Shown here in pieces: positions 51,646 through 61,287 of a DNA stretch of 64,000 nucleotides (the first letter of the stretch is position 1; each line of letters opens with the position of its first letter). The stretch is from Aquisphaera giovannonii (lineage in GTDB: Bacteria > Planctomycetota > Planctomycetia > Isosphaerales > Isosphaeraceae). Location: the NCBI RefSeq assembly GCF_008087625.1, contig NZ_CP042997.1:5518001-5582000 (forward strand), in the 5' to 3' direction. A program made the translations under genes and the position numbers. The notes below the pieces were generated by a model, which worked only from the letters and a program-made list of their open reading frames with translations, made no database searches and was not told the origin of the DNA.

Positions 51646-52088
51646 ACCATCTCGTCGACACCAACATCCTGTGCCGTCTGGCCGAGCCCGGGCACGCGAT
51701 GCATCAGGCGGCCCTCGACGCCGTGAAGCTCCTCGCCGCGAGAGGCGATCAACTCCACATTGTCCCGCAGAACTTGTATGAATTTTGGGTTGTCTGTACG
51801 AGGCCCGTCAGCCTCAATGGCATGGGCAGGACGGCCGTCGAGGCCCTCTCGGAACTCCGAAGTCTCAAATCGCTGTTCGACCTCCTCGACGAGACGCCGA
51901 GGGTCTTCCAGGTCTGGGAGCAACTGGTCTCGACGCGGCCGGTGCTCGGGAGGAATGCACACGACGCCCGCCTCGTCGCCGCCATGATGGTCCACGGACT
52001 GACCCACATCCTCACGTTCAACGCCCAGGACTTCCGGGGTTATCAGGGCATCATCGCCGTCTCTCCGGGCGGTATCTTGCAGCCGTGA
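51642..52088 (+). CDS. vapC: PIN-domain ribonuclease toxin (VapC-like)
   Basis: A 148-aa PIN protein. MNHLVDTNILCRLAEPGH holds the first catalytic Asp (residue 6), YEFWVVCTRP the Glu near 47, GRNAHDARLVAAMMVHG the Asp near 107 and LTFNAQDFRGYQGI the Asp near 127. VapC toxins cut RNAs and are held inactive by VapB. Coupled to vapB by ATGA overlap. Confidence 0.88.
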   Translation: MNHLVDTNILCRLAEPGHAMHQAALDAVKLLAARGDQLHIVPQNLYEFWVVCTRPVSLNGMGRTAVEALSELRSLKSLFDLLDETPRVFQVWEQLVSTRPVLGRNAHDARLVAAMMVHGLTHILTFNAQDFRGYQGIIAVSPGGILQP

Positions 52089-52139
52089 TGACCATCGGCC
52101 TTCGCGCCGCCGCGGCCCGAGGGGCGCGCTAATCGGCCT

Positions 52140-52775
52140 TCACGCCGGCGAGGGCCCGGGCGCCGCCATCACGGTCGTCGCCGCCATGATCTTCAGGGCC
52201 TTGTCGCTGGAGGCGCGGATGCCGCGGACGTTGACCTGATAGAAGTAGAGCACGACCGCCAGCGCGACGCCGACGGCGCCCCATCGCTCCGAGATGGTCC
52301 GCGGCACCCGGAAATGGACGAGGAAGGCGTTGACCAGCCGCACCAGGTAATGGCCCGCCAAGACCGCGCTGATCGGCCCGGTGAGGATGTAGTCGAACAT
52401 CAGGGCCGAGACCGAGGCCTTGGCCATGCCGTGGCCCATGGCCTCCCCGACGATGCGGTAGACGCCGCCGCGGACGAACATGGCGCAGCTCTCGATGTAG
52501 ACGCTGCGCACGGCGTAGCTGAAGAGCATGACCGCGAGGATGAACCAGGGGGCCGCCTTGCCGATCTGGGACTCGACGATGCCGCCGATGTAGTAGGCGG
52601 TGCTCGCCAGGTCGCAGAGGACGACGGCGGCGGTGGGCCAGGCCCCGATGAACGCGAGCAGGGCGCTGGAGAGGATCAGGAACCGGGTTGGCGTGGCGCC
52701 GGCCTCCCGGGCGGGGGGACGGGGCGGGGGCTCGGGATTGCCGCCCGACCCCCCCTGGGGCTGTTCCGATGGCAT
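52140..52775 (-). pseudogene. Truncated paralogue of the APC permease
   Basis: A 211-aa product, starting MPSEQPQGGSGGNPEPPPRP with ATG at 52775, that covers only the first 200 residues or so of an 880-aa APC permease, then ends at an unrelated AAPGPSPA tail. Positions 52449-52634 match 34064-34249 at about 184 of 186 bases. With only three or four membrane segments it cannot be a complete transporter. A partial duplication or gene conversion is likely. It is convergent with vapBC, about 52 nt away. Confidence 0.78.
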
Positions 52776-52885
52776 GCAGGGCTCCGGGCGATCCGGCCGG
52801 GGGGAAGTCCGCTCCGATCGCAGAAGCAACCCCCGGGCCGGAGTCGGTCACGCCGGGCCTCGCGGCGGGCTCACGCGTCGGACTC

Positions 52886-53599
52886 TCAGGGCGGGGCCGC
52901 CGCGGCCCCGGGCTTGACCAGGGCCCCACGCTCCGCGTCGGTGATCGGGTGGCTCGGCTGGGCCGAGACGCCCGCCGGCGTGTCCGGCGCCTCATACCCG
53001 CGGGAATATTCCTGGTAGGTGTAGGGCTGGCCCGCGGCCGTGGTGTAGGGCTGGTAGGAATAGGATGCCGCCGCGTTCGCGCCCGGGGCCGAGTAGACCC
53101 GGAGTCTCGGCGCGCCGCCCGGCGCGGCCAACTCGCGGCGGCGGGCCGCGAGGTAGTTGACGGCCGCCTGCCGGCGCGTCTGCGCGAACCCCTCCGCCGC
53201 CCGCTCCTGCTCGCGGGCGAACTGGGCCGCCGCCTTCAGGTTGGGGTCGCCGGGCTTGAGCTTCAGCGCCGAGTCGTACGCGTCGCTCGCCAGCCTGTAG
53301 TAGCCGGCCGCCTGCTCGGAAGGGACGTCGGCCGCGACCTCCTGGGCCAGCTCCCCGAGGATGATCCAGTCGTTCAGGTTGTTGGCGTCCTTCGTCAGCG
53401 CCTCGCGGACCTGGCGGATCGCCTCGTAGCGGTCGATCCGATGCGTCCCGAGGGCGGGACCGGCCGTTTGCTGCGGCGCCGCCGGCTGCGGGGCCGTCCC
53501 CGCCGGTGTCGTCGCCGGCACCTGGGCCCCGGCGGTCGCCGCTGCGGTCGCGGCGGCCAGCACGACCCAGACGCCGCAAGGCGGCATCGTTCGTCTCAT
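52886..53599 (-). CDS. Secreted helical (TPR-like) protein, 237 aa
   Basis: A signal peptide (VWVVLAAATAAATAGAQV, residues 10-27), a Pro/Ala/Gln-rich linker, then helical-repeat-like segments (RYEAIRQVREALTKDANNL; YRLASDAYDSALKLKPGDPN; AAQFAREQERAAEGFAQTRR) that read like one or two TPR units, and a Tyr/Ser/Pro-rich tail. AGGAGGGG precedes the ATG at 53599. Function unknown. Confidence 0.7.
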   Translation of the reverse strand: MRRTMPPCGVWVVLAAATAAATAGAQVPATTPAGTAPQPAAPQQTAGPALGTHRIDRYEAIRQVREALTKDANNLNDWIILGELAQEVAADVPSEQAAGYYRLASDAYDSALKLKPGDPNLKAAAQFAREQERAAEGFAQTRRQAAVNYLAARRRELAAPGGAPRLRVYSAPGANAAASYSYQPYTTAAGQPYTYQEYSRGYEAPDTPAGVSAQPSHPITDAERGALVKPGAAAAPP

Positions 53600-53884
53600 G
53601 CTCCCCTCCTTTCCCGGGAACGCCCGGCGTCTCCACGCACGACCTGGCGACGGGGCGTTCCCCGCGGGATAAGCCCTGCAAGCCCGATGCCGCCTCCCAC
53701 GTCGAGGGCCGGCCCTCGACGCGGCCGTCGCCGCCATCTCCGCCCCGGCGGCGCTGGGCCTCTGCCGGCGCACCTGCGGCCCCGCGGGCGGCCGAACCAT
53801 CCGATCCGACATCGGGCCCCGCGTATAATGACCCGGCCCCGCGGGCGTGACCGTCCACGCCCGGCGGCGGGAAAGGGGGCGTGG

Positions 53885-54280
53885 ATGCTCGGGCTCTGGC
53901 CTCGGATGCGGCCGAAGTCGGACGAGGAGCACGTCGAGCGACTGCGCCGCAGCCTGGCGTCTTTCGATCGCTGGCGGAGGCCGCTGCTGGCCCTGCATCT
54001 CGCTGCGGCCGTGACGTACGTGGCCGCGGTCATCGCCGCCGTCTGGGCCCTTCGGGGATTCGCGAGCATGATGGGGGCGAATGCCCCGGGGGTGGCTCCG
54101 GGATTCCTCATCGGCCTGGCCGCCGGGGCGTCGCTCGGGTTCCTGGGGGTGAAGATCGCCCACGGGCTGGTGGACCTTGCCCTCGGATTGCGGAACGAGC
54201 GTCTCCTCGTCCGGTATCACGACGCCCTCCGCGAGATGGAGCAGGAGGCGAGGGAAGCCGAGGAGGCGGAGACGATCTGA
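53885..54280 (+). CDS. Small membrane protein, 131 aa
   Basis: Two membrane segments (LALHLAAAVTYVAAVIAAVW and GFLIGLAAGASLGFLGVKIA) with a charged helical tail (YHDALREMEQEAREAEEAET). AAGGGGG lies 4-5 nt before the ATG. No family recognised. Confidence 0.7.
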   Translation: MLGLWPRMRPKSDEEHVERLRRSLASFDRWRRPLLALHLAAAVTYVAAVIAAVWALRGFASMMGANAPGVAPGFLIGLAAGASLGFLGVKIAHGLVDLALGLRNERLLVRYHDALREMEQEAREAEEAETI

Positions 54281-54335
54281 TCTCCGTGGGATGGCCACGG
54301 CGGGCCGGCTCCGCGTCCCATTTGCTCCCTCGAAA

Positions 54336-54365
54336 TTGGCAGAGTCGCGAAACGCCGGGTATATT
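54336..54365 (+). promoter_or_regulatory. Sigma-70-like promoter of the coiled-coil gene
   Basis: TTGGCA (54336-54341), an 18-nt spacer and TATATT (54360-54365). The predicted leader is about 167 nt before the downstream ATG at 54540. Confidence 0.5.
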
Positions 54366-54539
54366 GGGTTGACTCCAACCGGAGAGACGGAACGGCCACG
54401 CCCCGCCCGGCGTCCAAGTCGGGTGGCGTGCCCCCTTGGCCCCTTCCGCGCCGGCCGATCGTGCGCGGGGGCCGTGTCGGGCCGGGGCCGCCTCGCATGA
54501 CCGATTCCCTGGTCCCTGGTTCCTGCTAGGAGAGGGCCG

Positions 54540-55064
54540 ATGTCCACCGCGGGCAAGGTGCTGATCGTTCTCATCGTCCTGGGCATCATCGGCTGGGCCC
54601 TGCTCGCGGCCGGCGTGGACGAGCTGAACCGGAACAACAACAACGCGCTGGTCGAGCTCGAGAAGAAGGTGGAGCAGCTCCAGAAGGACGTGAAGGACGC
54701 CCAGGTCCGGATCTCCAGGGTCAAGGACGCCACCACGGTCATGCAGGAGAAGATCGACCGCGACGTCGCCACGCTCCACGCCCGGTATACCGACGTCCAG
54801 AGGGCTTCCTCCAAGATCCGCGACGAGCTGGCCCGCGTGCAGTACGAGCGGTCGGTCGTCCAGGAGCACGTTGAGGGCGCGGAGAAGTCCCGGACCGAGC
54901 GGACCAGCGAGGTCGCCGCCGAGACCAAGAACCTCGCCGACAAGCGGGCGGAGGTCGAGGGGCTCAAGGCGAAGGACGCGGAGCTGGTCAAGCAGCTGGA
55001 GGACCTCCGCGAGCAGTTCAAGAAGACCCTGGCCGCGAACGCCCAGGCGCTCACCCGCCGCTGA
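54540..55064 (+). CDS. Membrane-anchored coiled-coil protein, 174 aa
   Basis: Residues 6-26 form one membrane helix (KVLIVLIVLGIIGWALLAAG). Residues 40-170 are a long coiled coil (VEQLQKDVKDAQVRISRVKD; VEGLKAKDAELVKQLEDLRE). It probably stays anchored on the cytoplasmic or periplasmic membrane face; the family is common in Isosphaera-like planctomycetes but its role is unknown. Strong AGGAGAG upstream. Confidence 0.75.
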   Translation: MSTAGKVLIVLIVLGIIGWALLAAGVDELNRNNNNALVELEKKVEQLQKDVKDAQVRISRVKDATTVMQEKIDRDVATLHARYTDVQRASSKIRDELARVQYERSVVQEHVEGAEKSRTERTSEVAAETKNLADKRAEVEGLKAKDAELVKQLEDLREQFKKTLAANAQALTRR

Positions 55065-55263
55065 GCGGCCGGCGTCGGACGAGCCCGAGACAATCAGGCG
55101 GGACCGGTCGCGGAGCCGATCGGCCCCGTCCGCATTTTCCACGCGTCCGGCACGCGAGTTTCCTCCGACGACGGGGCGGGCAATGCGCGGGCCCTGGCGA
55201 GGTCGGTCGGCATCGACACCACGGGCGACGGCATCGACGACGAGGACGGGGGAAGACGACGCG

Positions 55264-56313
55264 ATGGAGCCACCTCCGGAGGGCCAATCGAAGCCGCCGG
55301 GCGAGCCGCTCGCCGACGGCTGGGTGGGGGTCATCGCCAACAGGGCGTCGGGCCGCGGGGCCGGGCAGGCGCTGGTGCGTCGGCTCTGCCGAGAGCTGGC
55401 CGCGCGCGGGTACGAGACCGAGGTCGCCTGGACGGTGGAGGAGCGGCTCGCCCTCGTGGAGCGGGCCGACCGGGCCTCCGGCTGCCGCTGCCTCGTGGCG
55501 GTGGGCGGCGACGGCACGGTCTCTGCCCTGGTCAACGAGCGTCCCCGCGTGCCGATCACGGTGCTCCCCTGCGGGACCGAGAACCTCGCCTCGCAGCACT
55601 TCCGCCTGCGGCGGAATCCGGCGTGGCTCGCCCGCGAGATCGCCGCGGGGCACGCGGTCCGCGTGGACGTCGGCTCGGCGGCCGGCCGGCGATTCCTGCT
55701 GATGGTCGGATTCGGGTTCGACGGCGACGTCGTCACGAGGCACCACCGGGCCCGGACGGCCTCCGGCCGGGTCAAGCCCACGCACCGGGCCGCCTACGTC
55801 GAGCCGATCCTCCGCGCCAGCCTCTTCTACCGGTTCCACCCCATCACGGTCCGGATCCTGGACGAGGGGGCCGAGGAGGACCTGACGGGGACGACCGTCT
55901 TCATCTTCAACCTCCCGCGCTACGCGCTGGGCCTGCCGTTCGCCCCGCACGCGAGCCAGGACGACGGGCTCCTCGACCTGGTGATCTTCCGCGACCCCGG
56001 CCCGTTCAAGGCCCTGTATTACCTCTGGCGCGTCTTCCGGGGCACCCACCTGGCCCACCCCGGCGTCTTCCATCGCCGCGTCCGCCGGCTCCACATCAGC
56101 TCCGCGGAGACCATCCCCGTCCAGCTCGACGGCGACCCGGCCGGCTTCCTTTTCCCGTCCCCGGATGAGGCCCCGGACGCGACCGGCCCGACCGAGCCGG
56201 GATGGACCGTCGAGGTGATCCCCGACGCCCTCGAGGTCCTGACCGCCGCCCCCCAGGCGGCCTCGCCTCGGAAGCTCGTCCTCCCGCTCGCCCGCGGGCG
56301 CTTCGCACGGTAA
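55264..56313 (+). CDS. Diacylglycerol kinase-family lipid kinase
   Basis: A 349-aa protein. [20 protein letters not shown] at residues 19-38 and [14 protein letters not shown] with GGDGT at 81-85 are the nucleotide-binding motifs. [12 protein letters not shown] and [13 protein letters not shown] follow, and [16 protein letters not shown] closes the domain. It phosphorylates a lipid (diacylglycerol, sphingoid base or undecaprenol; undetermined). The ATG at 55264 is preceded by GACGACGCG, so Shine-Dalgarno support is weak. Confidence 0.85.
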   Translation: MEPPPEGQSKPPGEPLADGWVGVIANRASGRGAGQALVRRLCRELAARGYETEVAWTVEERLALVERADRASGCRCLVAVGGDGTVSALVNERPRVPITVLPCGTENLASQHFRLRRNPAWLAREIAAGHAVRVDVGSAAGRRFLLMVGFGFDGDVVTRHHRARTASGRVKPTHRAAYVEPILRASLFYRFHPITVRILDEGAEEDLTGTTVFIFNLPRYALGLPFAPHASQDDGLLDLVIFRDPGPFKALYYLWRVFRGTHLAHPGVFHRRVRRLHISSAETIPVQLDGDPAGFLFPSPDEAPDATGPTEPGWTVEVIPDALEVLTAAPQAASPRKLVLPLARGRFAR

Positions 56314-56662
56314 GGGGCGACCTGGCACCCGAGGCCCTAGAGGACCGAGGCCGGTCCCTGGGCCGGGCCGGTCCCGCGGCATCGCCTGCGGCTCTGCCGC
56401 AACCACCCGGAGCGGGGACTCGGCGGCTGCCCCCCCCCTGGTGCGCGGCCCGGCCCGGGATGGCAGGCGCTGGCACGAGCCTCGGGTGGCTCTGGCGGGG
56501 CGGGGCGACTCCACGGTCGGGCCGGCCGTGGCCGGGGGCGGCCCCGCGCCGAGGCCGCGCCAGTTCCACTCCCCATCGTGCGGCTTGCCGGCTAGAATCC
56601 CCGTCCGTCCCCGGGGCACGAGGCCTCGCGCGGGGAAGCCGTCGCAGGGAAAGGAGCCTGGC
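56314..56662. other. Gap between the lipid kinase and kdsA, mostly dispersed repeat
   Basis: About 350 bp. The first two-thirds hold the repeat copy 2; the last 60 nt contain AAAGGAG for kdsA. No gene is seen. Confidence 0.5.
56367..56500. repeat. Dispersed palindromic repeat, copy 2 (rearranged)
   Basis: The right arm (CTCTGCCGCAACCACCC, ending 56408) comes first and the left arm (GGGTGGCTCTGGCGGGG, 56484-56500) second, so the arm order is reversed relative to copy 1. Between them lies GGAGCGGGGACTCGGCGGC, also found beside copy 3. Confidence 0.65.
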
Positions 56663-57502
56663 GTGGTCGATTCGATCCCCAATCCCGTCGCCATCGGGGA
56701 AGTCCGGATTGGCAAGGGGCGGCCGCTGGCCCTCATCGCCGGCCCCTGCGTGATGGAGCCGAACGACCTGACGATGCGGATCGCCGTGCGGCTCCGGGAG
56801 ATCTGCGGGCGGCTGGGCGTGCCGCTGATCTTCAAGGCCTCGTACGACAAGGCCAACCGGACCTCGGTGAGCAGCTACCGCGGCCCGGGGCTGGCCGGGG
56901 GCATGGAGGTCTTCCGCCGCGTGAAGGCCGAGACCGGCCTGCCCGTCACGACCGATGTCCATGAGACGCAACAGGCTGCGCCGATCGCCGAGGTCGTGGA
57001 CCTGCTCCAGGTGCCGGCGTTCCTCGCCCGCCAGACCGACCTGCTGGAGGCCGTCGCCGCGACCGGGCGGCCGGTGAACGTGAAGAAGGGGCAGTTCATG
57101 GCCCCCTGGGACATGGCCAACGTCGTGACCAAGCTGATCGCCTTCGGGGCCGCCGGGGCGATCCTCACGGAGCGCGGGACGACCTTCGGCTACGGCCGCC
57201 TGGTCAACGACTTCCGCGCGATCCCCCAGATGCAGGAGACCGGCGCCCCGGTCGTCTTCGACGCCACGCACTCGGTCCAGCTCCCCGGCGCGGGGGCCGG
57301 CGGGACGACGACGGCCGGCCAGCGAGAGATGATCCCCACGCTCGCCCGCGCCGCGGTCGCCGCCGGCTGCGACGCCCTCTTCGTGGAGGTCCACCCGGAC
57401 CCCGACCGGGCCCTCTCCGACGGCCCGAACTCCTTGCGGCTGGACGACCTGGAGCCGCTGCTGGCGGTCTGCCTGCGGATCCGCGAGGCCGTCGGCGGGT
57501 GA
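56663..57502 (+). CDS. kdsA: 3-deoxy-8-phosphooctulonate synthase
   Basis: KdsA condenses arabinose 5-phosphate with phosphoenolpyruvate, the first step to Kdo for the lipid A core. The 279-aa protein has [12 protein letters not shown] at 33-44, [20 protein letters not shown] at 65-84, [20 protein letters not shown]-type residues at 100-119, [13 protein letters not shown] near 145 and the closing [12 protein letters not shown] (around 205). Length fits. GTG start with AAAGGAG upstream. It implies a gram-negative-type envelope with Kdo. Confidence 0.95.
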   Translation: MVDSIPNPVAIGEVRIGKGRPLALIAGPCVMEPNDLTMRIAVRLREICGRLGVPLIFKASYDKANRTSVSSYRGPGLAGGMEVFRRVKAETGLPVTTDVHETQQAAPIAEVVDLLQVPAFLARQTDLLEAVAATGRPVNVKKGQFMAPWDMANVVTKLIAFGAAGAILTERGTTFGYGRLVNDFRAIPQMQETGAPVVFDATHSVQLPGAGAGGTTTAGQREMIPTLARAAVAAGCDALFVEVHPDPDRALSDGPNSLRLDDLEPLLAVCLRIREAVGG

Positions 57503-57745
57503 CCGCCCCGCGGGGCCCCGGGCCTCCCGGCGGGGCCGCGGGACGGTTCCACTCGAACCCTCCGGCCGGTCCCTGCGTACCATTTCTATCCACGCCCCGG
57601 CCGCTGTGACCTCGCTGCGCGCCGAGGAATCCCTCAGAATAGGACATCCCGAGCCGGGCGACGCCCAGCGACGACCGCGGGCGGCCGGCACGTCCCTGCG
57701 TCGCGACCCCGCGGCGGGTGGTTTCCCCCCCAGGAGCTTGCACCT

Positions 57746-59530
57746 TTGAATCGCCCGATCTGGCTCGGACTCGGATTCGCCCCGCTCGTCGCCCTCGCGG
57801 CGGTCGCGACAGGCTGCGATTATTCCTCCAGGGAGCCGGACGTGGTCTCGCCCGGCACGTTCAGCCCCGGCCGCGGGCCAATGCCGGGCACCGGGCGCAA
57901 CACGGCGGCGGCCAGCCCCCGCGAGGCGGCCGACCGCGCGGCGATCCTCGACAGCTCCATCGAGCTGATCCGGAACTCGGTCCTCCACCCGGGCGGCGAC
58001 AACTTCGGCCGGGCCACGCAGCAGCTCAACCAGTACTTCGAGGGCACGCCGGGGCCCAGCTATCGGCTCGAGTCCGACGCCCGCGACTTCCTCGCGGAGC
58101 AGCTCCCGCCGGAGATGCTCCGCGACCTGGAGTCCCCGATGTGGAGCCCCCGGGGCGACGCCCGCCACCTGGAGGACTGCATGCTCTATTCGAGCGTCGC
58201 CGGCCGGATCGGCGGCACGGGCGACGACCTCGAGCGGGCCCGCCGCGTCTTCGACTGGATGGTCGAGCAGGTGCAGCTCGTGCCGGCCGGGTGGCTCGGC
58301 TCCCGGCAGCTCCCGCAGGTCCCGGCGCGGCCCTACGACGTGCTGCTGCGGGGCATGGCGACCGAGTCGGAGGGCTTCTGGTCGGAGCGGGCCTGGCTGT
58401 TCATGGAGCTCTGCCGCCAGCTCAACATCGACGTCGGCCTGCTCACCTACACCCGCGGCAACGTCCTGAAGCCGCGGATCCAGGCCGGCCCCGGCGCCGA
58501 CCAGGCGGACTCGCAGCAGGTCATCCCGTGGGTCTGCGCCGCGCTCGTCGACGACAAGGCGTACCTCTTCGACGCCCGGCTCGGGATGGCGATCCCGGGG
58601 CCCGGCGGGCGCGGCGTCGCCACCCTGGCGGACGCCCTGGCGGACCCCTCGATCCTGGAGCGCATGGACCTCCCCGGCCAGCACTCCTACGGCACCAGCC
58701 GGGCCTCGCTGATCTCCAGCCCGACGAAGATCGGCGTGCTCATGGATTCCAGCCAGGGGTTCTTCTCCCCCAAGATGAAGCTCCTGCAGGGCGAGCTCGT
58801 CGGCAAGAACCGGACGGTCCTGTACCGCAACCCGGCCCAGCAGCGCGACCACTTCGCCAAGGTCCTGGGCGACCGGCTCGGCGAGGTGAGGCTGTGGTCC
58901 ACCCCCTTGCAGGTCGAGCAGGAGCTCTTCCGGAACCCCCAGTTCGTCGACTCCACGAAGCAGTCGCTGACGTTCTTCTCGTCCGACTACCCGCTGATCT
59001 ACGCGCGGATCAAGCAGCTCCGCGGCGACCTGGAGGGCGCCCTCGGCGAGTACATCTCGTTCCGGCTGATCAAGGACGTGCCCCTGGTCTCGGAGCGGAA
59101 CAAGGCCAAGTCGCCCCAGGCCCAGGCCGGCGGCCGGCAGGAGCCGATCCGGACGATCCCGGCGGAGGTGCAGAAGGGGCTGGACCTCTACGCGACCCAT
59201 TACATGGGGCTGGCGCAGCTCGAGCGGAACAACCTGGGCTCCGCCCGCGACATGTTCGAGCAGGTGCTGACGATGGCCGCGGAGCCCGACCCGACCCAGC
59301 CGTTCTACGTCGCCTTCCGCTGGGGCGCCGACGCGAACCTCGGGCGGGTCTACGAGGGCCTGGGCGACGCCCCCCTGGCCATCCGGCACTACGCCCGGGC
59401 CAACCGCAGCGACCCGTCCTGGCAGCGGCACGGCAACCTCCTGCGGGCCAGGGACCTCGTCTGGCGACGCCCCTTCGCGCCCGGCGCCGGGCGGCCCGCC
59501 GCCGCGACGGTCAACGCCGCCGCCCGGTGA
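57746..59530 (+). CDS. Putative lipoprotein with transglutaminase-like domain, 594 aa
   Basis: A TTG start with AGGAG upstream. The signal peptide ends in a VATGC lipobox (Cys24). Residues 155-290 look transglutaminase-like (CMLYSSVAGRIGG; RVFDWMVEQVQLVPAG; RAWLFMELCRQLNIDVGLLT), although no complete Cys-His-Asp triad was confirmed. The last 150 residues (HYMGLAQLERNNLGSARDMF; NLGRVYEGLGDAPLAIRHYA) are TPR-like. Outer-membrane or periplasmic location inferred. Confidence 0.75.
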   Translation: MNRPIWLGLGFAPLVALAAVATGCDYSSREPDVVSPGTFSPGRGPMPGTGRNTAAASPREAADRAAILDSSIELIRNSVLHPGGDNFGRATQQLNQYFEGTPGPSYRLESDARDFLAEQLPPEMLRDLESPMWSPRGDARHLEDCMLYSSVAGRIGGTGDDLERARRVFDWMVEQVQLVPAGWLGSRQLPQVPARPYDVLLRGMATESEGFWSERAWLFMELCRQLNIDVGLLTYTRGNVLKPRIQAGPGADQADSQQVIPWVCAALVDDKAYLFDARLGMAIPGPGGRGVATLADALADPSILERMDLPGQHSYGTSRASLISSPTKIGVLMDSSQGFFSPKMKLLQGELVGKNRTVLYRNPAQQRDHFAKVLGDRLGEVRLWSTPLQVEQELFRNPQFVDSTKQSLTFFSSDYPLIYARIKQLRGDLEGALGEYISFRLIKDVPLVSERNKAKSPQAQAGGRQEPIRTIPAEVQKGLDLYATHYMGLAQLERNNLGSARDMFEQVLTMAAEPDPTQPFYVAFRWGADANLGRVYEGLGDAPLAIRHYARANRSDPSWQRHGNLLRARDLVWRRPFAPGAGRPAAATVNAAAR

Positions 59531-59732
59531 GGGGCCGCCCGCGGGGCCGGGGGCCGGCCGCGGGAGCGTCCGGGATTCGCTTTCATGCGATCCCATTTCA
59601 TGGTAAAGTGATAGTGATATATGACTTTGCGGCCCGGACGCGGCCCCCGCCGGGGCCCGCGGCCGGTCGCCCGAGGTCGGCCCGCTCGCGCCTCGCTCCG
59701 CCACTCCACGCCTCGCACCCAGGGGATTGCCC

Positions 59733-60536
59733 ATGATCGACGATCCGTCCCGGGCCGCGACGCCCCCCGCCGGCTCCCGGCGCGAGACCCCGCCCATCGG
59801 GGCGAACGAGAACGGGAACGGCCACGGGAATGGGAGCGGCCACGGCGGGGCCGACGCGGGCCGGGTCGTGGAGACCACGGTCAGCCCGTTCCACTGCCTC
59901 TACCAGGACGCGCTCTTCTTCCACACGCAGAGCCGCCTGGCGCAGTCGGAAGGGGACGCGTCCCGGCTGGCCCGCGCGGCGCTGGTGCTCTACGTCTCCG
60001 CGGCCGAGGCGCTCGTCCGCCAGGCGGCCGTCGAGCTCGGCCGGCCGGAGCTCCGCGGCCTGCTCGGCGACCCCAGCCGCCCCCTCCCGCTCGCCGAGGC
60101 CTGGCGGCTCCTGCCGGCGATCGTCGCCGAGCCCGGCGTGCCGACCCGCCCGTTCGAACCGGAGGCCCCCCCGTGGCCCCAGTTCGCGGAGCTCCTCATG
60201 CTGAAGACCTCGTGGATCTACCCCGGGCCGCCGGCCTCCCGCCGCGCCTACTACCGGGCGGCCCGCAAGGAGAGCGACTACGAGCCGATGGAGCCGCACA
60301 ACGTCCCCGGCGCGTTGAAGCCGTACGTCCGCACCGAGACGCTGACCTACCCCCGCACGGGCCTCCCCCGCGACCCTTACGCCCTGCGGCCCCGCCACCT
60401 GGACACCGCCCGCGGCGTCCTCGACGCCGCCATCGAGGCCCTCGACCGCCGCATGGGCGGCACCCTCTGCCACGGCCAACGCCACCGCCGCGAGCCCACC
60501 CGCGTGGTCTACCCGCCCGAGAACAGCCGGGGCTGA
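59733..60536 (+). CDS. Hypothetical protein, 267 aa
   Basis: The first 40 residues are low complexity (Asn/Gly/His/Arg). Residues 55-130 are helical (RLARAALVLYVSAAEALVRQAA), and the rest holds a conserved-looking WIYPGPPASRRAYYRAARKE and PRHLDTARGVLDAAIEALDR. Weak similarity to nothing recognised. ATG at 59733 lies two codons after an alternative TTG. An AT-rich island (ATGGTAAAGTGATAGTGATA) about 110 nt upstream could hold its promoter. Confidence 0.65.
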   Translation: MIDDPSRAATPPAGSRRETPPIGANENGNGHGNGSGHGGADAGRVVETTVSPFHCLYQDALFFHTQSRLAQSEGDASRLARAALVLYVSAAEALVRQAAVELGRPELRGLLGDPSRPLPLAEAWRLLPAIVAEPGVPTRPFEPEAPPWPQFAELLMLKTSWIYPGPPASRRAYYRAARKESDYEPMEPHNVPGALKPYVRTETLTYPRTGLPRDPYALRPRHLDTARGVLDAAIEALDRRMGGTLCHGQRHRREPTRVVYPPENSRG

Positions 60537-60550
60537 GTCGCGAGCGTCGA

Positions 60551-61171
60551 TCAGCGCAGGATCTCGTCGAACGGGATCCGGGCCACCTCCCGGCCGTCGA
60601 GCACGAAGGGGATCGCATCCCCCGCGTGGAAGATCTCGACCCGCGTATAGGCCCCCCGGCCGTCGACGACCCGCGGTCCCGAATGGACGAGGATGCGTTT
60701 CGACGGCACGTCCACGACCCAGTAAACGGGGATCAGGGCCCTCGCATAAAGCTCCAGGGCCGAGGTCAGGTCCTCGCGCAGGCTCGTGACGGCCACCTCG
60801 ATCAGGATGCCGACGTCCGCCGGCCCCGGATAGCGATCGGGCGAGCCGTAATCGAGGGGGTTAGCCCCCCGGATGACCGAGAAATCCGGCAGGGGTGCAT
60901 TGGAATCATCGATCTTGATCGTGCTCTCCGGCCATAGCCTCCAGTCGTCCGGCATCCGGCGATAGAAGGCGCTGGTGACGGCAGCTCCCACATACCCGTG
61001 GGCCTCGGTCCTGGCCGCCTTCTCGTACAGACTCCCTCCCAGGAGGTAGACCCGGCGGTGCCGCGGGATGAGGCCCGTTTCGACCATCCGGGCGAAGAGT
61101 TCGACCGTGAGGAGGAACGGTGCGTCCGTGCTCCGAGTTTGAACCGGTGCGGCCCTTGTCTCGGCTGGCAT
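60551..61171 (-). CDS. Uma2-family (DUF820) protein
   Basis: A 206-aa Uma2 protein. VELFARMVETGLIPRHRRVYLLGG and LYEKAARTEAHGYVGAAVTS are its N-terminal strands and helix. LPDFSVIRGANPLDY gives the acidic residue, ILIEVAVTSLREDLTSALELY the second, and YARALIPVYWVVDVPSKRIL the closing strand. ATG at 61171 follows GGGAGGGCCC. Compare the other copy at 7187-7894; the two proteins are diverged. Confidence 0.88.
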   Translation of the reverse strand: MPAETRAAPVQTRSTDAPFLLTVELFARMVETGLIPRHRRVYLLGGSLYEKAARTEAHGYVGAAVTSAFYRRMPDDWRLWPESTIKIDDSNAPLPDFSVIRGANPLDYGSPDRYPGPADVGILIEVAVTSLREDLTSALELYARALIPVYWVVDVPSKRILVHSGPRVVDGRGAYTRVEIFHAGDAIPFVLDGREVARIPFDEILR

Positions 61172-61287
61172 GATGGGCCCTCCCGGCCGGCCGTGGGTCA
61201 TGCATTCCGGGCCGGGCCGCACGGGTCGGACATCAAGGAGAAGGGACGACGAGCGAGGGGCGATCTCGCGAGCCCTCGCTCGCCTCG

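Noticed and set aside
53506-53850. Plus-strand frame opposite the secreted helical protein
   Set aside because: Shadow of the minus-strand gene with a Pro/Arg-rich product.
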